In this document: positions 27,522-35,915 of the stretch, in pieces
Position numbering within the stretch: the first letter of the stretch is position 1
Layout of the letters: each line of letters begins with the position of its first letter
From: JANQRX01 sp963663975
GTDB lineage: Bacteria > Pseudomonadota > Alphaproteobacteria > Rhizobiales > Kaistiaceae
Assembly: GCA_963663975.2 (NCBI GenBank)
Contig: CAXXRA010000015.1
Coordinates: 1,178,001 to 1,242,000 of the forward strand
Direction of reading: 5' to 3'
DNA: 64,000 nt
Program-made: the position numbers and the translations under genes
Notes under the pieces: model-generated
Database searches by the model: none
What the model saw: only the letters and a program-made list of their open reading frames with translations
Told to the model about the DNA's origin: nothing

Positions 27522-28261
27522 TAATTGCCCGCCGGCCGGTTTTCGAACGGGGTCGAGCGGCGGCCGCGCAGCACGATATCGAATTTGTAGGCGCGCGAGT
27601 CCATCGGCACGGTGTTTTCCATGTCCAGCGCCGCCACCAGTTGGCGGATGGCGGCCGTCTTAGAAATCGTGCCGACGATCGGACAGCGCCAGATCATCGG
27701 ATCGCCCTCGAAATACATCTGGGTGACCAGGCGCTGGGCGAAGCCGTTGCCGAACAGCGAGAAATGGATGTGGGCCGGTCGCCAGTCGTTGACGCCGTTG
27801 GGCCAGGGATAGGGTCCGGGCTGCACGGTGCGGAAGCCGTAGCGGCCGTCTTGGTCGGTGATCGTGCGTCCGCAACCGGCGAAGTTCGGGTCGAGAGCCG
27901 CGGTGTAGGTTTCCTTCTCGTGCCGGTAGCGGCCGCCGGCATTGGCCTGCCACACTTCCACCAGCACGCCCGCTACCGGCCGGTTGCGCTCGTCCAGCAC
28001 GCGACCGTGGACGATGATGCGCGGGCCGATGGCCGCCTCGCCGGGCCGGGCGAAATTGTGGATGAGGTCGTCGTCGAGTTCGCCGATCAGGCCATGGCCG
28101 AACACCGGTCCGGTGATCTCGCTGATCGTGGCGTCGAGCGATATCAGCGCCTTTTGCGGCGAGCGCAGCACCGTGGTCTTGTAGGACGGCGTGTAGGCGG
28201 GCGGATGCCATTGGCGGTCGCGGGCAAAGAAACCGCCGGTTTCAGGGGCAAGATTCGACAT
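27521..28261 (-). CDS. pcaH: Protocatechuate 3,4-dioxygenase, beta subunit
   Basis: 246 residues. The iron-binding residues expected for the beta subunit are visible: Tyr in GRYRHEKETY, Tyr in PGPYPWPNG and two His in PAHIHFSLFG. ATVSEITGPVFGHGL-like and CGRTITDQDGRYGF segments are also standard. Intradiol ring cleavage of protocatechuate to 3-carboxy-cis,cis-muconate. The start sits on the pcaC stop. The TAG stop is shared with a MITE end, so the C-terminus may be close to the original. Confidence 0.95.
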   Translation of the reverse strand: MSNLAPETGGFFARDRQWHPPAYTPSYKTTVLRSPQKALISLDATISEITGPVFGHGLIGELDDDLIHNFARPGEAAIGPRIIVHGRVLDERNRPVAGVLVEVWQANAGGRYRHEKETYTAALDPNFAGCGRTITDQDGRYGFRTVQPGPYPWPNGVNDWRPAHIHFSLFGNGFAQRLVTQMYFEGDPMIWRCPIVGTISKTAAIRQLVAALDMENTVPMDSRAYKFDIVLRGRRSTPFENRPAGN

Positions 28262-28674
28262 CAGCCATGATCCTTTCCGTCGTCGGCGTCCATGTCGGCA
28301 AACGTGCGCTTGGCGATGGCGATGGCGCGGTTGGCCGCCGGGACGCCGGCATAAATCGCCACGTGAAGAAGCGCCTCGCGGATGTCATCGCGGCTGGCGC
28401 CGGTGTTGGGCGAGGCCCGCACATGCATGGCGACTTCGTTGTCATGGCCAAGCGCGGCCAGCAGCGCGATGGTGACCATCGAGCGCTCGCGCAGCGTCCA
28501 GTCCGGGCGCGACCACACCGAGCCCCAGGCGGCCTCGGTGATGAGGTCCTGGAACGGCTGGTCGAAGGGTGTCTTGCTGGCCTCGGCGCGGTCGACATGG
28601 GCATCGCCAAGGACGCGGCGGCGTGTCGCCATGCCGGTGGCGGCGCGTTTCGACGGCGGCGGCGGTTCGGCCAT
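28261..28674 (-). CDS. pcaC: 4-carboxymuconolactone decarboxylase
   Basis: 137 residues, the usual length for a stand-alone PcaC. Core motif LRERSMVTIALLAALGHDNE, then MHVRASPNTGASRDDIREAL and HVAIYAGVPAANRA. It turns 4-carboxymuconolactone into 3-oxoadipate enol-lactone. The ATG at 28674 overlaps the pcaD stop (ATGA); an open frame runs further upstream but only through pcaD. Confidence 0.95.
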   Translation of the reverse strand: MAEPPPPSKRAATGMATRRRVLGDAHVDRAEASKTPFDQPFQDLITEAAWGSVWSRPDWTLRERSMVTIALLAALGHDNEVAMHVRASPNTGASRDDIREALLHVAIYAGVPAANRAIAIAKRTFADMDADDGKDHG

Positions 28675-29480
28675 CAGTCGGCTCCCTGTTCGCTCTGTTG
28701 GGCGATGAAGGTCCTGATCGCGGCGGCGGTCAACTCCGGCTGCTCGATGCACGGCAAATGCCCCGCCTCGGCAATGACCAGGTAACCGGCATCGGGGATC
28801 AGTGCGGCGGTTTCGGCAACCAGGGACGGCGGCGTGGCGGCATCCTGATCGCCGACGATGCACAGCACCGGCTTGGCGATCGCTCGCGCCTGGGCGGTAA
28901 AATCGGCATCGCGGATGGCCACGCAGGTGCCGACATAGCCCTCCGCCGGGGTCCGCACCAGCATGTTGCGGTAGCCGGCCAGTTCGGGCCCGCCGCCGCC
29001 GCGCATCCGCTCGGTGAACCAGCGCTCCAGCACCATTTCGGCAATCGAGGCCAGCCCCGAGCGGGTCACGGCCTCGATGCGCTGGTTCCACATCTCGTCG
29101 CCGCCGATCCTGACCGCGGTGTCGCACAGGATCATCACCTCGACCAGATCGGGCCGCTCGGCGCACAGGCCCTGGGCGATCAGCCCGCCGACCGAGAGCC
29201 CGCACACCACCGCCCGCCGGACCGCCAGATGGTCGAGCAGGCCGGCGAGATCGGCAACGTGGTCGGCGATGGTGTAGGGCGGGGTGCCGAGGTCCGACAG
29301 GCCGTGTCCGCGCTTGTCGTAGAGCACGATGGCGAAGTCGCCGGCGAGCCGCTCGACCACCCCGTCCCAGATGCGAAAATCGGTGCCGATCGAATTGGAA
29401 AACACGATCACCGGTTTCTCATCGGCAGAGCCGATCACCGAATAATGGATCGCAACACCGTTGACCTGGGCGAACCGCAT
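28674..29480 (-). CDS. pcaD: 3-oxoadipate enol-lactonase
   Basis: 268-residue alpha/beta hydrolase. The nucleophile elbow is CGLSVGGLIAQGL, the acid region IVGDQDAATPP, and the His is in IAEAGHLPCIEQP. I chose the Met in MRFAQVNGVAIHY at 29480, which has GAGGATGG upstream, over one 11 codons earlier that lies inside pobA. It hydrolyses the enol-lactone to 3-oxoadipate. 13 bp after pobA; overlaps pcaC. Confidence 0.92.
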   Translation of the reverse strand: MRFAQVNGVAIHYSVIGSADEKPVIVFSNSIGTDFRIWDGVVERLAGDFAIVLYDKRGHGLSDLGTPPYTIADHVADLAGLLDHLAVRRAVVCGLSVGGLIAQGLCAERPDLVEVMILCDTAVRIGGDEMWNQRIEAVTRSGLASIAEMVLERWFTERMRGGGGPELAGYRNMLVRTPAEGYVGTCVAIRDADFTAQARAIAKPVLCIVGDQDAATPPSLVAETAALIPDAGYLVIAEAGHLPCIEQPELTAAAIRTFIAQQSEQGAD

Positions 29481-29493
29481 GCTCACACCATCC

Positions 29494-30669
29494 TCAATAG
29501 GGCAGGCCGACATAGTTCTCGGCCATCGCCTCGGACGCCCGCTGCGAGCCCGATATGTAGTCCAGTTCGGTTTCCTGCATGCGCTGTTCGAAGCCGCCGG
29601 TTTCGGGAAAGCGGTGCAGCATGTTGGTCATCCACCAGGAAAACCGCACCGCCTTCCACACCCTGGCCAGCGCCTTGGCGGAATAGGCGTCGATATCGAC
29701 CGCCGAGCCCTCGGTATAATGTTCCCGCAGCGCGCCATGAAGGTAGTGCACGTCGCTGGCGGCCAGATTGAGCCCCTTGGCCCCGGTCGGCGGCACGATG
29801 TGGGCGGCATCGCCGGCCAGGAACAGGCGTCCGAACCGCATCGGCTCGGCCACGAATGATCTCAGCTGTGCAATCGACTTTTCGATCGACGGTCCGGTGG
29901 TGACCACCTCGGCGGCGTCGGGCGGGAGCCGGCGTCGAAGTTCGTCCCAGAACGCATCATCCGACCATTTGTCGACGCGATCATCGGAGGTGCACTGGAC
30001 GTAGTAGCGGCTGAGGCTCCTCGAGCGCATCGAACACAGGGCAAACCCGCGTTGGTGGTTGGCGTAGATGAGCTCTTCGCTGACCGGCGGCACTTCCGCC
30101 AGCAGCCCCAGCCATCCGAACGGATAGACCTTCTCGAAGATTCGCACCGCGTCCGTCGGCGCCGATTGTCGGCTCACCCCGTGGTGGCCGTCGCAGCCGG
30201 CGATGAAGTCGCAACCGATGCGGTGGTCGAGGCCGTCGACCCGGTAGGTCACGCAAGGGCTGTCGCCGTCGAAATCATGCGGCCGAACATCGTCCGCCTG
30301 GTAGATGGTGGTCAGCGACGCCGCTTCCCGAACCTCCATCAAATCGCGGGTCAGTTCGGTCTGGCCGTAGATCATCACTCGCTTGCCGGTGTGGGCGTGC
30401 AGGTCGAGGTGGTAGCGGCGGCCGGCAAAGGCGAGTTCGAACCCGTCATGGGGCAGCCCCTCGGCCGCCATGCGCGCACCGGCGCCGGCTTCCTTCAACT
30501 TTTCCGTCGTCCCTTCCTCCAGGACGCCGGCGCGGATCCGTCCCAGGATGTGATCCTTGCTGACCCGATCGAGGATGACGTTGTCGATCCCCGACAGGTG
30601 CAGCAGCTGTCCCAGCAAAAGTCCGGACGGACCGGAACCGATAATCGCGACCTGGGTCCGCAAACGCAT
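29494..30669 (-). CDS. pobA: 4-hydroxybenzoate 3-monooxygenase
   Basis: 391-residue FAD aromatic hydroxylase, the normal PobA length. FAD-binding GSGPSGLLLGQLL at the N-terminus, DG motif CDGHHGVSR, and the second FAD motif GDAAHIVPPTGAKGLNLA are present; SRYYVQC matches the substrate-binding region of PobA. It makes protocatechuate from 4-hydroxybenzoate and leads the pob/pca operon. A perfect GGACCA-G-TGGTCC palindrome lies about 75 bp upstream of the ATG, a likely IclR operator. Confidence 0.95.
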   Translation of the reverse strand: MRLRTQVAIIGSGPSGLLLGQLLHLSGIDNVILDRVSKDHILGRIRAGVLEEGTTEKLKEAGAGARMAAEGLPHDGFELAFAGRRYHLDLHAHTGKRVMIYGQTELTRDLMEVREAASLTTIYQADDVRPHDFDGDSPCVTYRVDGLDHRIGCDFIAGCDGHHGVSRQSAPTDAVRIFEKVYPFGWLGLLAEVPPVSEELIYANHQRGFALCSMRSRSLSRYYVQCTSDDRVDKWSDDAFWDELRRRLPPDAAEVVTTGPSIEKSIAQLRSFVAEPMRFGRLFLAGDAAHIVPPTGAKGLNLAASDVHYLHGALREHYTEGSAVDIDAYSAKALARVWKAVRFSWWMTNMLHRFPETGGFEQRMQETELDYISGSQRASEAMAENYVGLPY

Positions 30670-30742
30670 GGTCTCCCGGAAGTTGCCCCGATTGGGGTCA
30701 AGTCCGGTCTATCATGCCTTGACAAAGCGCTCCAGCAAAACC

Positions 30743-30755
30743 GGACCAGTGGTCC
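30743..30755. promoter_or_regulatory. Candidate operator upstream of pobA (palindrome)
   Basis: GGACCA-G-TGGTCC, a perfect 6-1-6 palindrome in the divergent gap between pobA and the TauE/SafE-type gene. It closely resembles TGGACCAGTGATCCA in front of the second IclR gene. Control of pobA by an IclR protein is established in other bacteria; use of this site is inferred. Confidence 0.55.
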
Positions 30756-30865
30756 ATTACTGCTCCGACCGGCGCTCACGGCCGTTCGCGACGCCCTTGC
30801 TTTCCGGCTATGAGTGTGGGCGAGTGGCCGCAGCAACCCTTCTCCCGCCCGCCAAAAAAGTTGCC

Positions 30866-31603
30866 ATGCTGCTTGAGTTTCTGGTCATCTTCGTCTGTCT
30901 CGCGCTCGGCGGGCTGTTGAAGGGCGCGACCGGGGCCGGCGCGCCGATCCTGGCCGTTCCGGCTCTTGCGGCGGTGTTCGACGTGCCGTTCGCGATCGCC
31001 ATGATGGTGGTTCCCAACCTCCTCACCAACAGCTGGCAGATCTGGCACTACCGCCATGATCGCCCGTCTTCCGGCTTCCTGGTGCCGTTCGGCGGCGGCG
31101 GCGTGGTCGGCGTGGCGACGGGGACCTGGCTGTTGACCGAGCTGTCGTCCGATACGCTGCTGGTGGTGCTCAGCCTGATCGTCTTCAGCTATATCGGACT
31201 GAGGCTCGCCAGACCGCGTTTCCGCATTACCGATAATGTCGCTCGGGTCCTGTCACTGCCGGCCGGGCTCGGCGGTGGTCTGCTGCTCGGCGCGACCGGC
31301 GTGTCAGGGCCGATCAGCATCACCTTTCTCAACGCCATGCGCCTGACGCGCCCGGTCTTCATCTTCACCATTTCGCTGTTGTTTGCGTTGGCCACCGCCA
31401 CCCAGATGCCGGCCCTGATGTTTGCCGATATCCTCACCGCCGAGCGGCTGTTGTTGAGCTCACTGGCGGTGATCCCGGTCACCGCGGCCATGCCGTTGGG
31501 CTCCTATCTCGCCACGCGGCTGCCCGATTGGGCGTTCGACCGGCTGATCCTGGTCTTCCTGGCGGCGATTGCGGTGAAGATGCTGTTCGACGCGCTTGTG
31601 TAA
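30866..31603 (+). CDS. TauE/SafE (TSUP) family membrane transporter
   Basis: 245-residue protein with about eight hydrophobic segments and the two-fold repeat of the family: GGLLKGATGAGAPILAVPAL near the start and GGGLLLGATGVSGPISITFL in the middle. The ATG at 30866 gives a normal N-terminus (MLLEFLVIFVCLALGG); no clear Shine-Dalgarno is seen. Family members export sulfite, sulfoacetate or small organic anions. It is divergent from pobA and shares its control region, so a link to aromatic acids is possible. Confidence 0.85.
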   Translation: MLLEFLVIFVCLALGGLLKGATGAGAPILAVPALAAVFDVPFAIAMMVVPNLLTNSWQIWHYRHDRPSSGFLVPFGGGGVVGVATGTWLLTELSSDTLLVVLSLIVFSYIGLRLARPRFRITDNVARVLSLPAGLGGGLLLGATGVSGPISITFLNAMRLTRPVFIFTISLLFALATATQMPALMFADILTAERLLLSSLAVIPVTAAMPLGSYLATRLPDWAFDRLILVFLAAIAVKMLFDALV

Positions 31604-31612
31604 TCGGCCGCC

Positions 31613-32239
31613 TCAGCCGCTGCGGCGCGCAAAGGCGCTCAACAGGCCCGCGCCGATGAGAACGCTGCCGCCGACCTGATTGACGATGCGCATCGCCGCC
31701 GGCCGGCGGAAGCCGGCAGCGAGCCCGCCGGCAAGGGCGGCCCACAGCAGCGTGTTGACGGTCGCCAGCGTCAGAAACGTTGCTTCGAGGATGACGAACT
31801 GCGTCGTCGCCGGCCGCGCCGCATCGATGAATTGCGGCACGAAGGCGACAAAGAAGACGATGCTCTTGGGGTTCAGCGCGGTGACCACATAGGCGTGCCA
31901 GAAGACCGCACCGCGGGTCCGCTCGTTGGCCGAAGCCCCGGTTTCCTGGAGCTTCGGCTCGGTCCGCCACAAAGTGATTCCGAGCCAGATCAGATAGGCC
32001 GCGCCGGCGAGTTTCAGAACCGTGAACAAGGTCGCCGAGGCTGCCAGCACGGCGCCGGCGCCGAGCAGCGATGCCGTCATCGCGGTGAAATCGCCGAGAG
32101 TGACCCCGGGCACCGTCGCCCAGGCGGTGGCGCGGCCGCGGCCGAGGGCGTAACTTACCACCAGCATCACCGTGGGTCCGGGAATGGCGAGCACGATCAC
32201 GCTCGCAGCCGCGAAGGCGATCCACACTTGCAGCGCCAC
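31613..32239 (-). CDS. LysE/RhtB family exporter
   Basis: 208-residue membrane protein with six hydrophobic segments. The family N-terminal signature IPGPTVMLVVSYALGRGR and the middle LKLAGAAYLIWLGI are clear, as is NPKSIVFFVAFVPQF. Members export amino acids or related small molecules. Convergent with the TSUP gene (9-bp gap); not obviously linked to the catabolic genes. Confidence 0.9.
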   Translation of the reverse strand: MALQVWIAFAAASVIVLAIPGPTVMLVVSYALGRGRATAWATVPGVTLGDFTAMTASLLGAGAVLAASATLFTVLKLAGAAYLIWLGITLWRTEPKLQETGASANERTRGAVFWHAYVVTALNPKSIVFFVAFVPQFIDAARPATTQFVILEATFLTLATVNTLLWAALAGGLAAGFRRPAAMRIVNQVGGSVLIGAGLLSAFARRSG

Positions 32240-32336
32240 GGGGTTCGTTCTCCTGTCAGGAATTGCCTCGGTTGCCGAAGCAGCCGGCAGGTTAGAGAAG
32301 AAACCGCCGGGCGGACAAGGCTTGTCGGCTGGGTGG

Positions 32337-33189
32337 ATGATTCTATTGCCAGCCGCTATTACCAGCGAAGAAGCCGCCTCGGCTCACGCCGCCGCGCCGG
32401 ACCGGCGCAATGACGATATCCTGATCTACGTCAATGGCGAGATCGTGCCTCGCCGTGAGGCCAAGGTGTCGGTCTATGACAGCGGCTTCTTGCTCGGCGA
32501 TGGTGTCTGGGAGGGCCTGCGGCTGCACGCCGGCGCCTGGGTTTTTCTCACGGACCATTTCGACCGCCTGTACGCCGGATTGAGGGCGATCGATCTCGGC
32601 GCCGGCATGACCCGCACCGAACTCGCCGCGGCGCTGGAGGCGACGCGATCGGCCAACGGCATGAGCGACCACGCCCATGCCCGTGTGATGATCACAAGGG
32701 GGCTCAAGGTGCGTCCGTTTCAGCACCCCGACCTGTCGCGGAGCGGCCCGACGATCGTCATTCCTGATCCGGGACCCGGAGCGGGTGGTGGCGAGCTATC
32801 AGGCCAAGCGGCAGGCGTTCACGATCGACGATCTCGGCTATCGGCAACAGGTGGAGCTGTTCGACCAGGTCGCCGACCACCATGGCAGCGCGCCGCCGGT
32901 GGTCGATTCCGGCGACATCCGTGATAACCCGGCCGCCATGTTGAAGGCGCTGTGCGCCGCCATTGGCCTTGATTTCGACGAGGCGATGCTGAGCTGGTCG
33001 CCGGGGCTGAGATCAACCGATGGCGTCTGGGCCGCTCACTGGTATGACCGGCTCGCCGCCTCGACCGGTTTCGCCCCGCCCGAGGGCAAGGCGCTGGCGC
33101 TGTCGCCGGAGGGACAATTGATCGCCGACACCGCCCGCCCTCTCTACCACCGTATGGCGCGGTACAGGCTGAGGCCGGACCGGGGCTGA
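32337..33189 (+). pseudogene. Aminotransferase class IV and sulfotransferase-like genes fused by deletion
   Basis: The first part (to about 32763) is the N-terminal half of a branched-chain/D-amino-acid aminotransferase: IYVNGEIVPRREAKVSVYDSG, LLGDGVWEGLRLH and ARVMITRGLKVRPF. After the segment GPTIVI the homology jumps, in another frame, to LIRDPERVVASY, the 3'-phosphate-binding motif of sulfotransferases, then runs to a C-terminal part with MLSWSPGLRSTDGVWAAHWY. The aminotransferase C-terminus with its PLP lysine region and the sulfotransferase N-terminus are missing. Neither part can be functional alone. A deletion between two neighbouring genes explains it; related fused or adjacent pairs exist in plants and bacteria. 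Confidence 0.75.
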
Positions 33190-33271
33190 CGCCGTCTGCA
33201 CGGCTCCCCTGAGCCCACCGGCCTGCCTCCGCGAACTTCCGATTTGCAAATCTGCGCCGCAGGTGCGAAAA

Positions 33272-33286
33272 TGGACCAGTGATCCA
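33272..33286. promoter_or_regulatory. Candidate IclR operator upstream of the second IclR gene
   Basis: TGGACCAGTGATCCA, a 15-bp near-perfect palindrome ending 26 bp before the ATG of the IclR gene. It shares GGACCAGTG with the pobA site. A position this close to the start fits autoregulation (inference). Confidence 0.5.
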
Positions 33287-33312
33287 GAACAGTACCGACT
33301 GACGGCAACAAG

Positions 33313-34062
33313 ATGGCGAGACAGGGTTCGGAGCCCATCAACGCACTGGTTCGCGGCCTCAAGGTGCTGGCGGCGCTCAACGACCTCAATGACGGCAGCG
33401 TCGGTGATCTGGCCCGCGCCTCCGGTGTGGCCAAGACCACCGTCATCCGGATTCTCAAAACGCTGGTGCGGGAGGGGTTCGTTTCCCACGATGAGGCCCA
33501 AATCTACCGCGTCACCGAAAAGGTCGCCGGCCTGTCGCGCGGGCTGGTCGGCGCCGACAACCGGCGGCGGGCGGTGCAGCCGATCCTCGACAGCCTGCAG
33601 GAACTGCGGTGGCCGGTGGAGTTCCTGGTGGCCGAGGGATTGTCGATGGTGATCGTCCAGAACAACCGTGACCGGGCGCCGATCAAGCTCAGCCTGTTTG
33701 AACGCCGCCGCTTTCCGGTCCTGGAGAGCGCTGCCGGAATGGCTTTTTTGTCGGCCTTGCCGCGGGCCGATCGGTTGCCGCTCATGCGCGCGGCCGCCGA
33801 TGCCAATCCCGGCGCCAGCCTGCCGGCGGCGCGCCGCTGGCTGAACAGAACCGTCACCGCCGGCTACGCCGTGCGCGACCTGAAGGAGCTGTCGCCGGGG
33901 ATGCGCGCGCTCGCCGTTCCGGTCAGCCGCGCCGCACCGCTCGGCGCGCTGGCGCTGATCTATTTCCACGACATGGTGAGTTCGACCACCCGCGACCGGG
34001 ACATCGTCCCGCGCCTCCACGCGGCCGCCGAGGCTACCCGCGCCGCGATCGCTGGCTTGTGA
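33313..34062 (+). CDS. IclR-family transcriptional regulator (2)
   Basis: 249 residues. The wHTH at the N-terminus (LVRGLKVLAALND, VAKTTVIRILKTLVREGF) and effector domain (APIKLSLFERRRFPVLESAAG, VRDLKELSPGMRALAVPVSR) mirror regulator 1, so the two are probably paralogues. It heads a plus-strand run with the nitroreductase, TAXI transporter, amidohydrolase and Gfo/Idh genes, which it likely controls. Its stop is within 30 bp of the nitroreductase start. Confidence 0.9.
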   Translation: MARQGSEPINALVRGLKVLAALNDLNDGSVGDLARASGVAKTTVIRILKTLVREGFVSHDEAQIYRVTEKVAGLSRGLVGADNRRRAVQPILDSLQELRWPVEFLVAEGLSMVIVQNNRDRAPIKLSLFERRRFPVLESAAGMAFLSALPRADRLPLMRAAADANPGASLPAARRWLNRTVTAGYAVRDLKELSPGMRALAVPVSRAAPLGALALIYFHDMVSSTTRDRDIVPRLHAAAEATRAAIAGL

Positions 34063-34088
34063 GATCTGAAGGAAGGACAACCCCCGAC

Positions 34089-34871
34089 ATGACCACCGAA
34101 ACCGCCGAGGACGCAACACAACTCGACATCCCCCCGATCGGGACAAGGGAGCGTTACGACGTCCTGATGAAGGTCGTTGAAAACCGCGTGACCACGCGGG
34201 CCTTTGATTCGTCCTTCGTGGTACCGGACGGGCACTACGATCTGATTCTGGAGGCCGCCCGCCACGCCCCGTCCGGAGCCAACGCCCAGCCCTGGCATTT
34301 CATCATCGTGCGCGAGCAGGCGACCAAGGATGCTATCGCCGACTATTTCGTCGAGGAGCAGCGCTTCCGGGCCAAGGCGAAGATGAAATTTCCGACCCCC
34401 GACTATCGCGGCCTGGCGAGCGCGCCGGGCTTTATTGTGGTGGCCTCCGATTTTCGCTGGGTGAAGGCATTTCCGGTGCTCAAGGACGACGAATCCGACC
34501 TCAACCGGATGTACCGCGAGAACGCCGAGCGCATCCTGTTGCAGTCGGTGGCGGCGGCCACGATGTCGGCGCACCTGGCGGCCGCCGCACTCGGCTACAA
34601 TGTCTGGTGGGTGACGGCGATCGGGCAGGAGCGGGCGCAGGAGGCGATGAAACCGCTGTTGGGCATCCCGGACGAACTGGCCGTGCTTGACATCTTCTGC
34701 TTCGGACCGGCGTCCAAGCCGCCGTACAAGCGGTTCAAGAAATCGCTCGACCAGATCGCCAGCCGCGACAGGTTCAATGCCGACCAGTTCATGACCGATG
34801 ATGATCTCGATCAATGGATCAAGACCCGCCGCCACCGGGTGATGTATCGGGACGCGGATAATGTAGACTGA
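34089..34871 (+). CDS. Nitroreductase family flavoprotein
   Basis: 260-residue FMN protein of the nitroreductase superfamily: NRVTTRAFDS and AARHAPSGANAQPWHF bind FMN phosphate, and AAAALGYNVWWVTAIGQE and LGIPDELAVLDIFCFGP are the later family segments. I chose ATG at 34089; a GTG at 34059 overlapping the IclR stop is possible. The middle insert with AKMKFPTPDYRG is less usual. It may act in reductive or dehalogenating steps on the imported compound, but the substrate is unknown. Confidence 0.85.
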   Translation: MTTETAEDATQLDIPPIGTRERYDVLMKVVENRVTTRAFDSSFVVPDGHYDLILEAARHAPSGANAQPWHFIIVREQATKDAIADYFVEEQRFRAKAKMKFPTPDYRGLASAPGFIVVASDFRWVKAFPVLKDDESDLNRMYRENAERILLQSVAAATMSAHLAAAALGYNVWWVTAIGQERAQEAMKPLLGIPDELAVLDIFCFGPASKPPYKRFKKSLDQIASRDRFNADQFMTDDDLDQWIKTRRHRVMYRDADNVD

Positions 34872-34937
34872 CTTTCCCCGCCGGGGATAACGACAAAGCG
34901 GCCCATTGCGAGGCCGTACATACAGGGAGGACGACCG

Positions 34938-35882
34938 ATGTTCCGTTTGATCACAGCCGCCGTCGCGCTCACCGCGATCGGCCTCGCCGCCGGTTCGGCC
35001 GCAGCGCAAACCTACGGTTTTGGAACCATGGGCGAAGGCACCAACAGCTACAGCACCGGGTCGGCCATCACCAAGCTGATGGTTGAGGAACTCGGCCTGG
35101 AGGCGCGCGTTCAGCCGAGCGGCGGCACCACCGACTTCCTGCCCTTGCTCAATGCCGGCGAACTTGATTTCGGCATCGCCAACGTTTTGGAGACCGCTCA
35201 GGCCCACCGCGGCGAGGGACCCTGGAGCGGCGCCGCCCAGGACAACATCCGCGTGGTGGCCGCCGTTGCCCCGCTACGGGTGGCCGTTTTCGTGGCTGCC
35301 GACAGCGATATCAACACCATGGCCGATCTGGCCGGCAAGCGTGTCACGACCCAGTTTTCCCGCATCCAGACCCTCGGCATCGTCTTTCCCGCGTTGTTGG
35401 CCAATGCCGGGCTGACCCTCGACGATATCGTCGAGGTGCCGGTACCCCATGTGGTTCCGGGCGCCGACGCCTTTGTCGACGGTCAGGTCGACGCATTCTT
35501 CTTCGCCGTCGTTCCGTCCAAGCCGGCGCAGGTTCACGCCAGCATCCCGTTGAAGGTGTTGCCGTTCGACACCAGCGATGAGGCTGTCGCGCGCATGCAG
35601 GCGTTGTTTCCGTTTTCGCGCATCACCACGGTGAACCCGATCCCGCCGCTGCCCTTCGTCACCGAGCCGACGCCGGTCATGGCGTACGACAATCTGATGA
35701 TCACCGGTGCCCATGTCTCCGACGAGGTGGTCCAGGCGGTCGCCGACGGGCTCGCCAACGGCAAGGCGGCGCTGGCGGCATCCTATCCGCCGCTTGCAGC
35801 GTTCAATCCCGACGGCATCGGCGCCGGCGATCTCGGCACGCCCTATCATGACGGGATCGTCGCCTGGGCGGCGAGCCGCTAG
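34938..35882 (+). CDS. TAXI-type TRAP transporter solute-binding protein
   Basis: 314 residues with a signal peptide ending AAAQTYGFGTM. The mature start resembles TAXI proteins (GTMGEGTNSYSTGSAITKLM) and the domain swap region DLAGKRVTTQFSRIQTLG fits the family. GGGAGG precedes the ATG. It delivers substrate to the fused permease that follows after 33 bp. Ligand unknown. Confidence 0.88.
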   Translation: MFRLITAAVALTAIGLAAGSAAAQTYGFGTMGEGTNSYSTGSAITKLMVEELGLEARVQPSGGTTDFLPLLNAGELDFGIANVLETAQAHRGEGPWSGAAQDNIRVVAAVAPLRVAVFVAADSDINTMADLAGKRVTTQFSRIQTLGIVFPALLANAGLTLDDIVEVPVPHVVPGADAFVDGQVDAFFFAVVPSKPAQVHASIPLKVLPFDTSDEAVARMQALFPFSRITTVNPIPPLPFVTEPTPVMAYDNLMITGAHVSDEVVQAVADGLANGKAALAASYPPLAAFNPDGIGAGDLGTPYHDGIVAWAASR

Positions 35883-35915
35883 CCGGCGTCAACGGCACCT
35901 GTCCGTAGTGAACCC

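Noticed and set aside
25938..27524. 528-codon frame on the plus strand
   Set aside because: Antisense to pcaI and pcaG, which have clear motifs; no support for a product.
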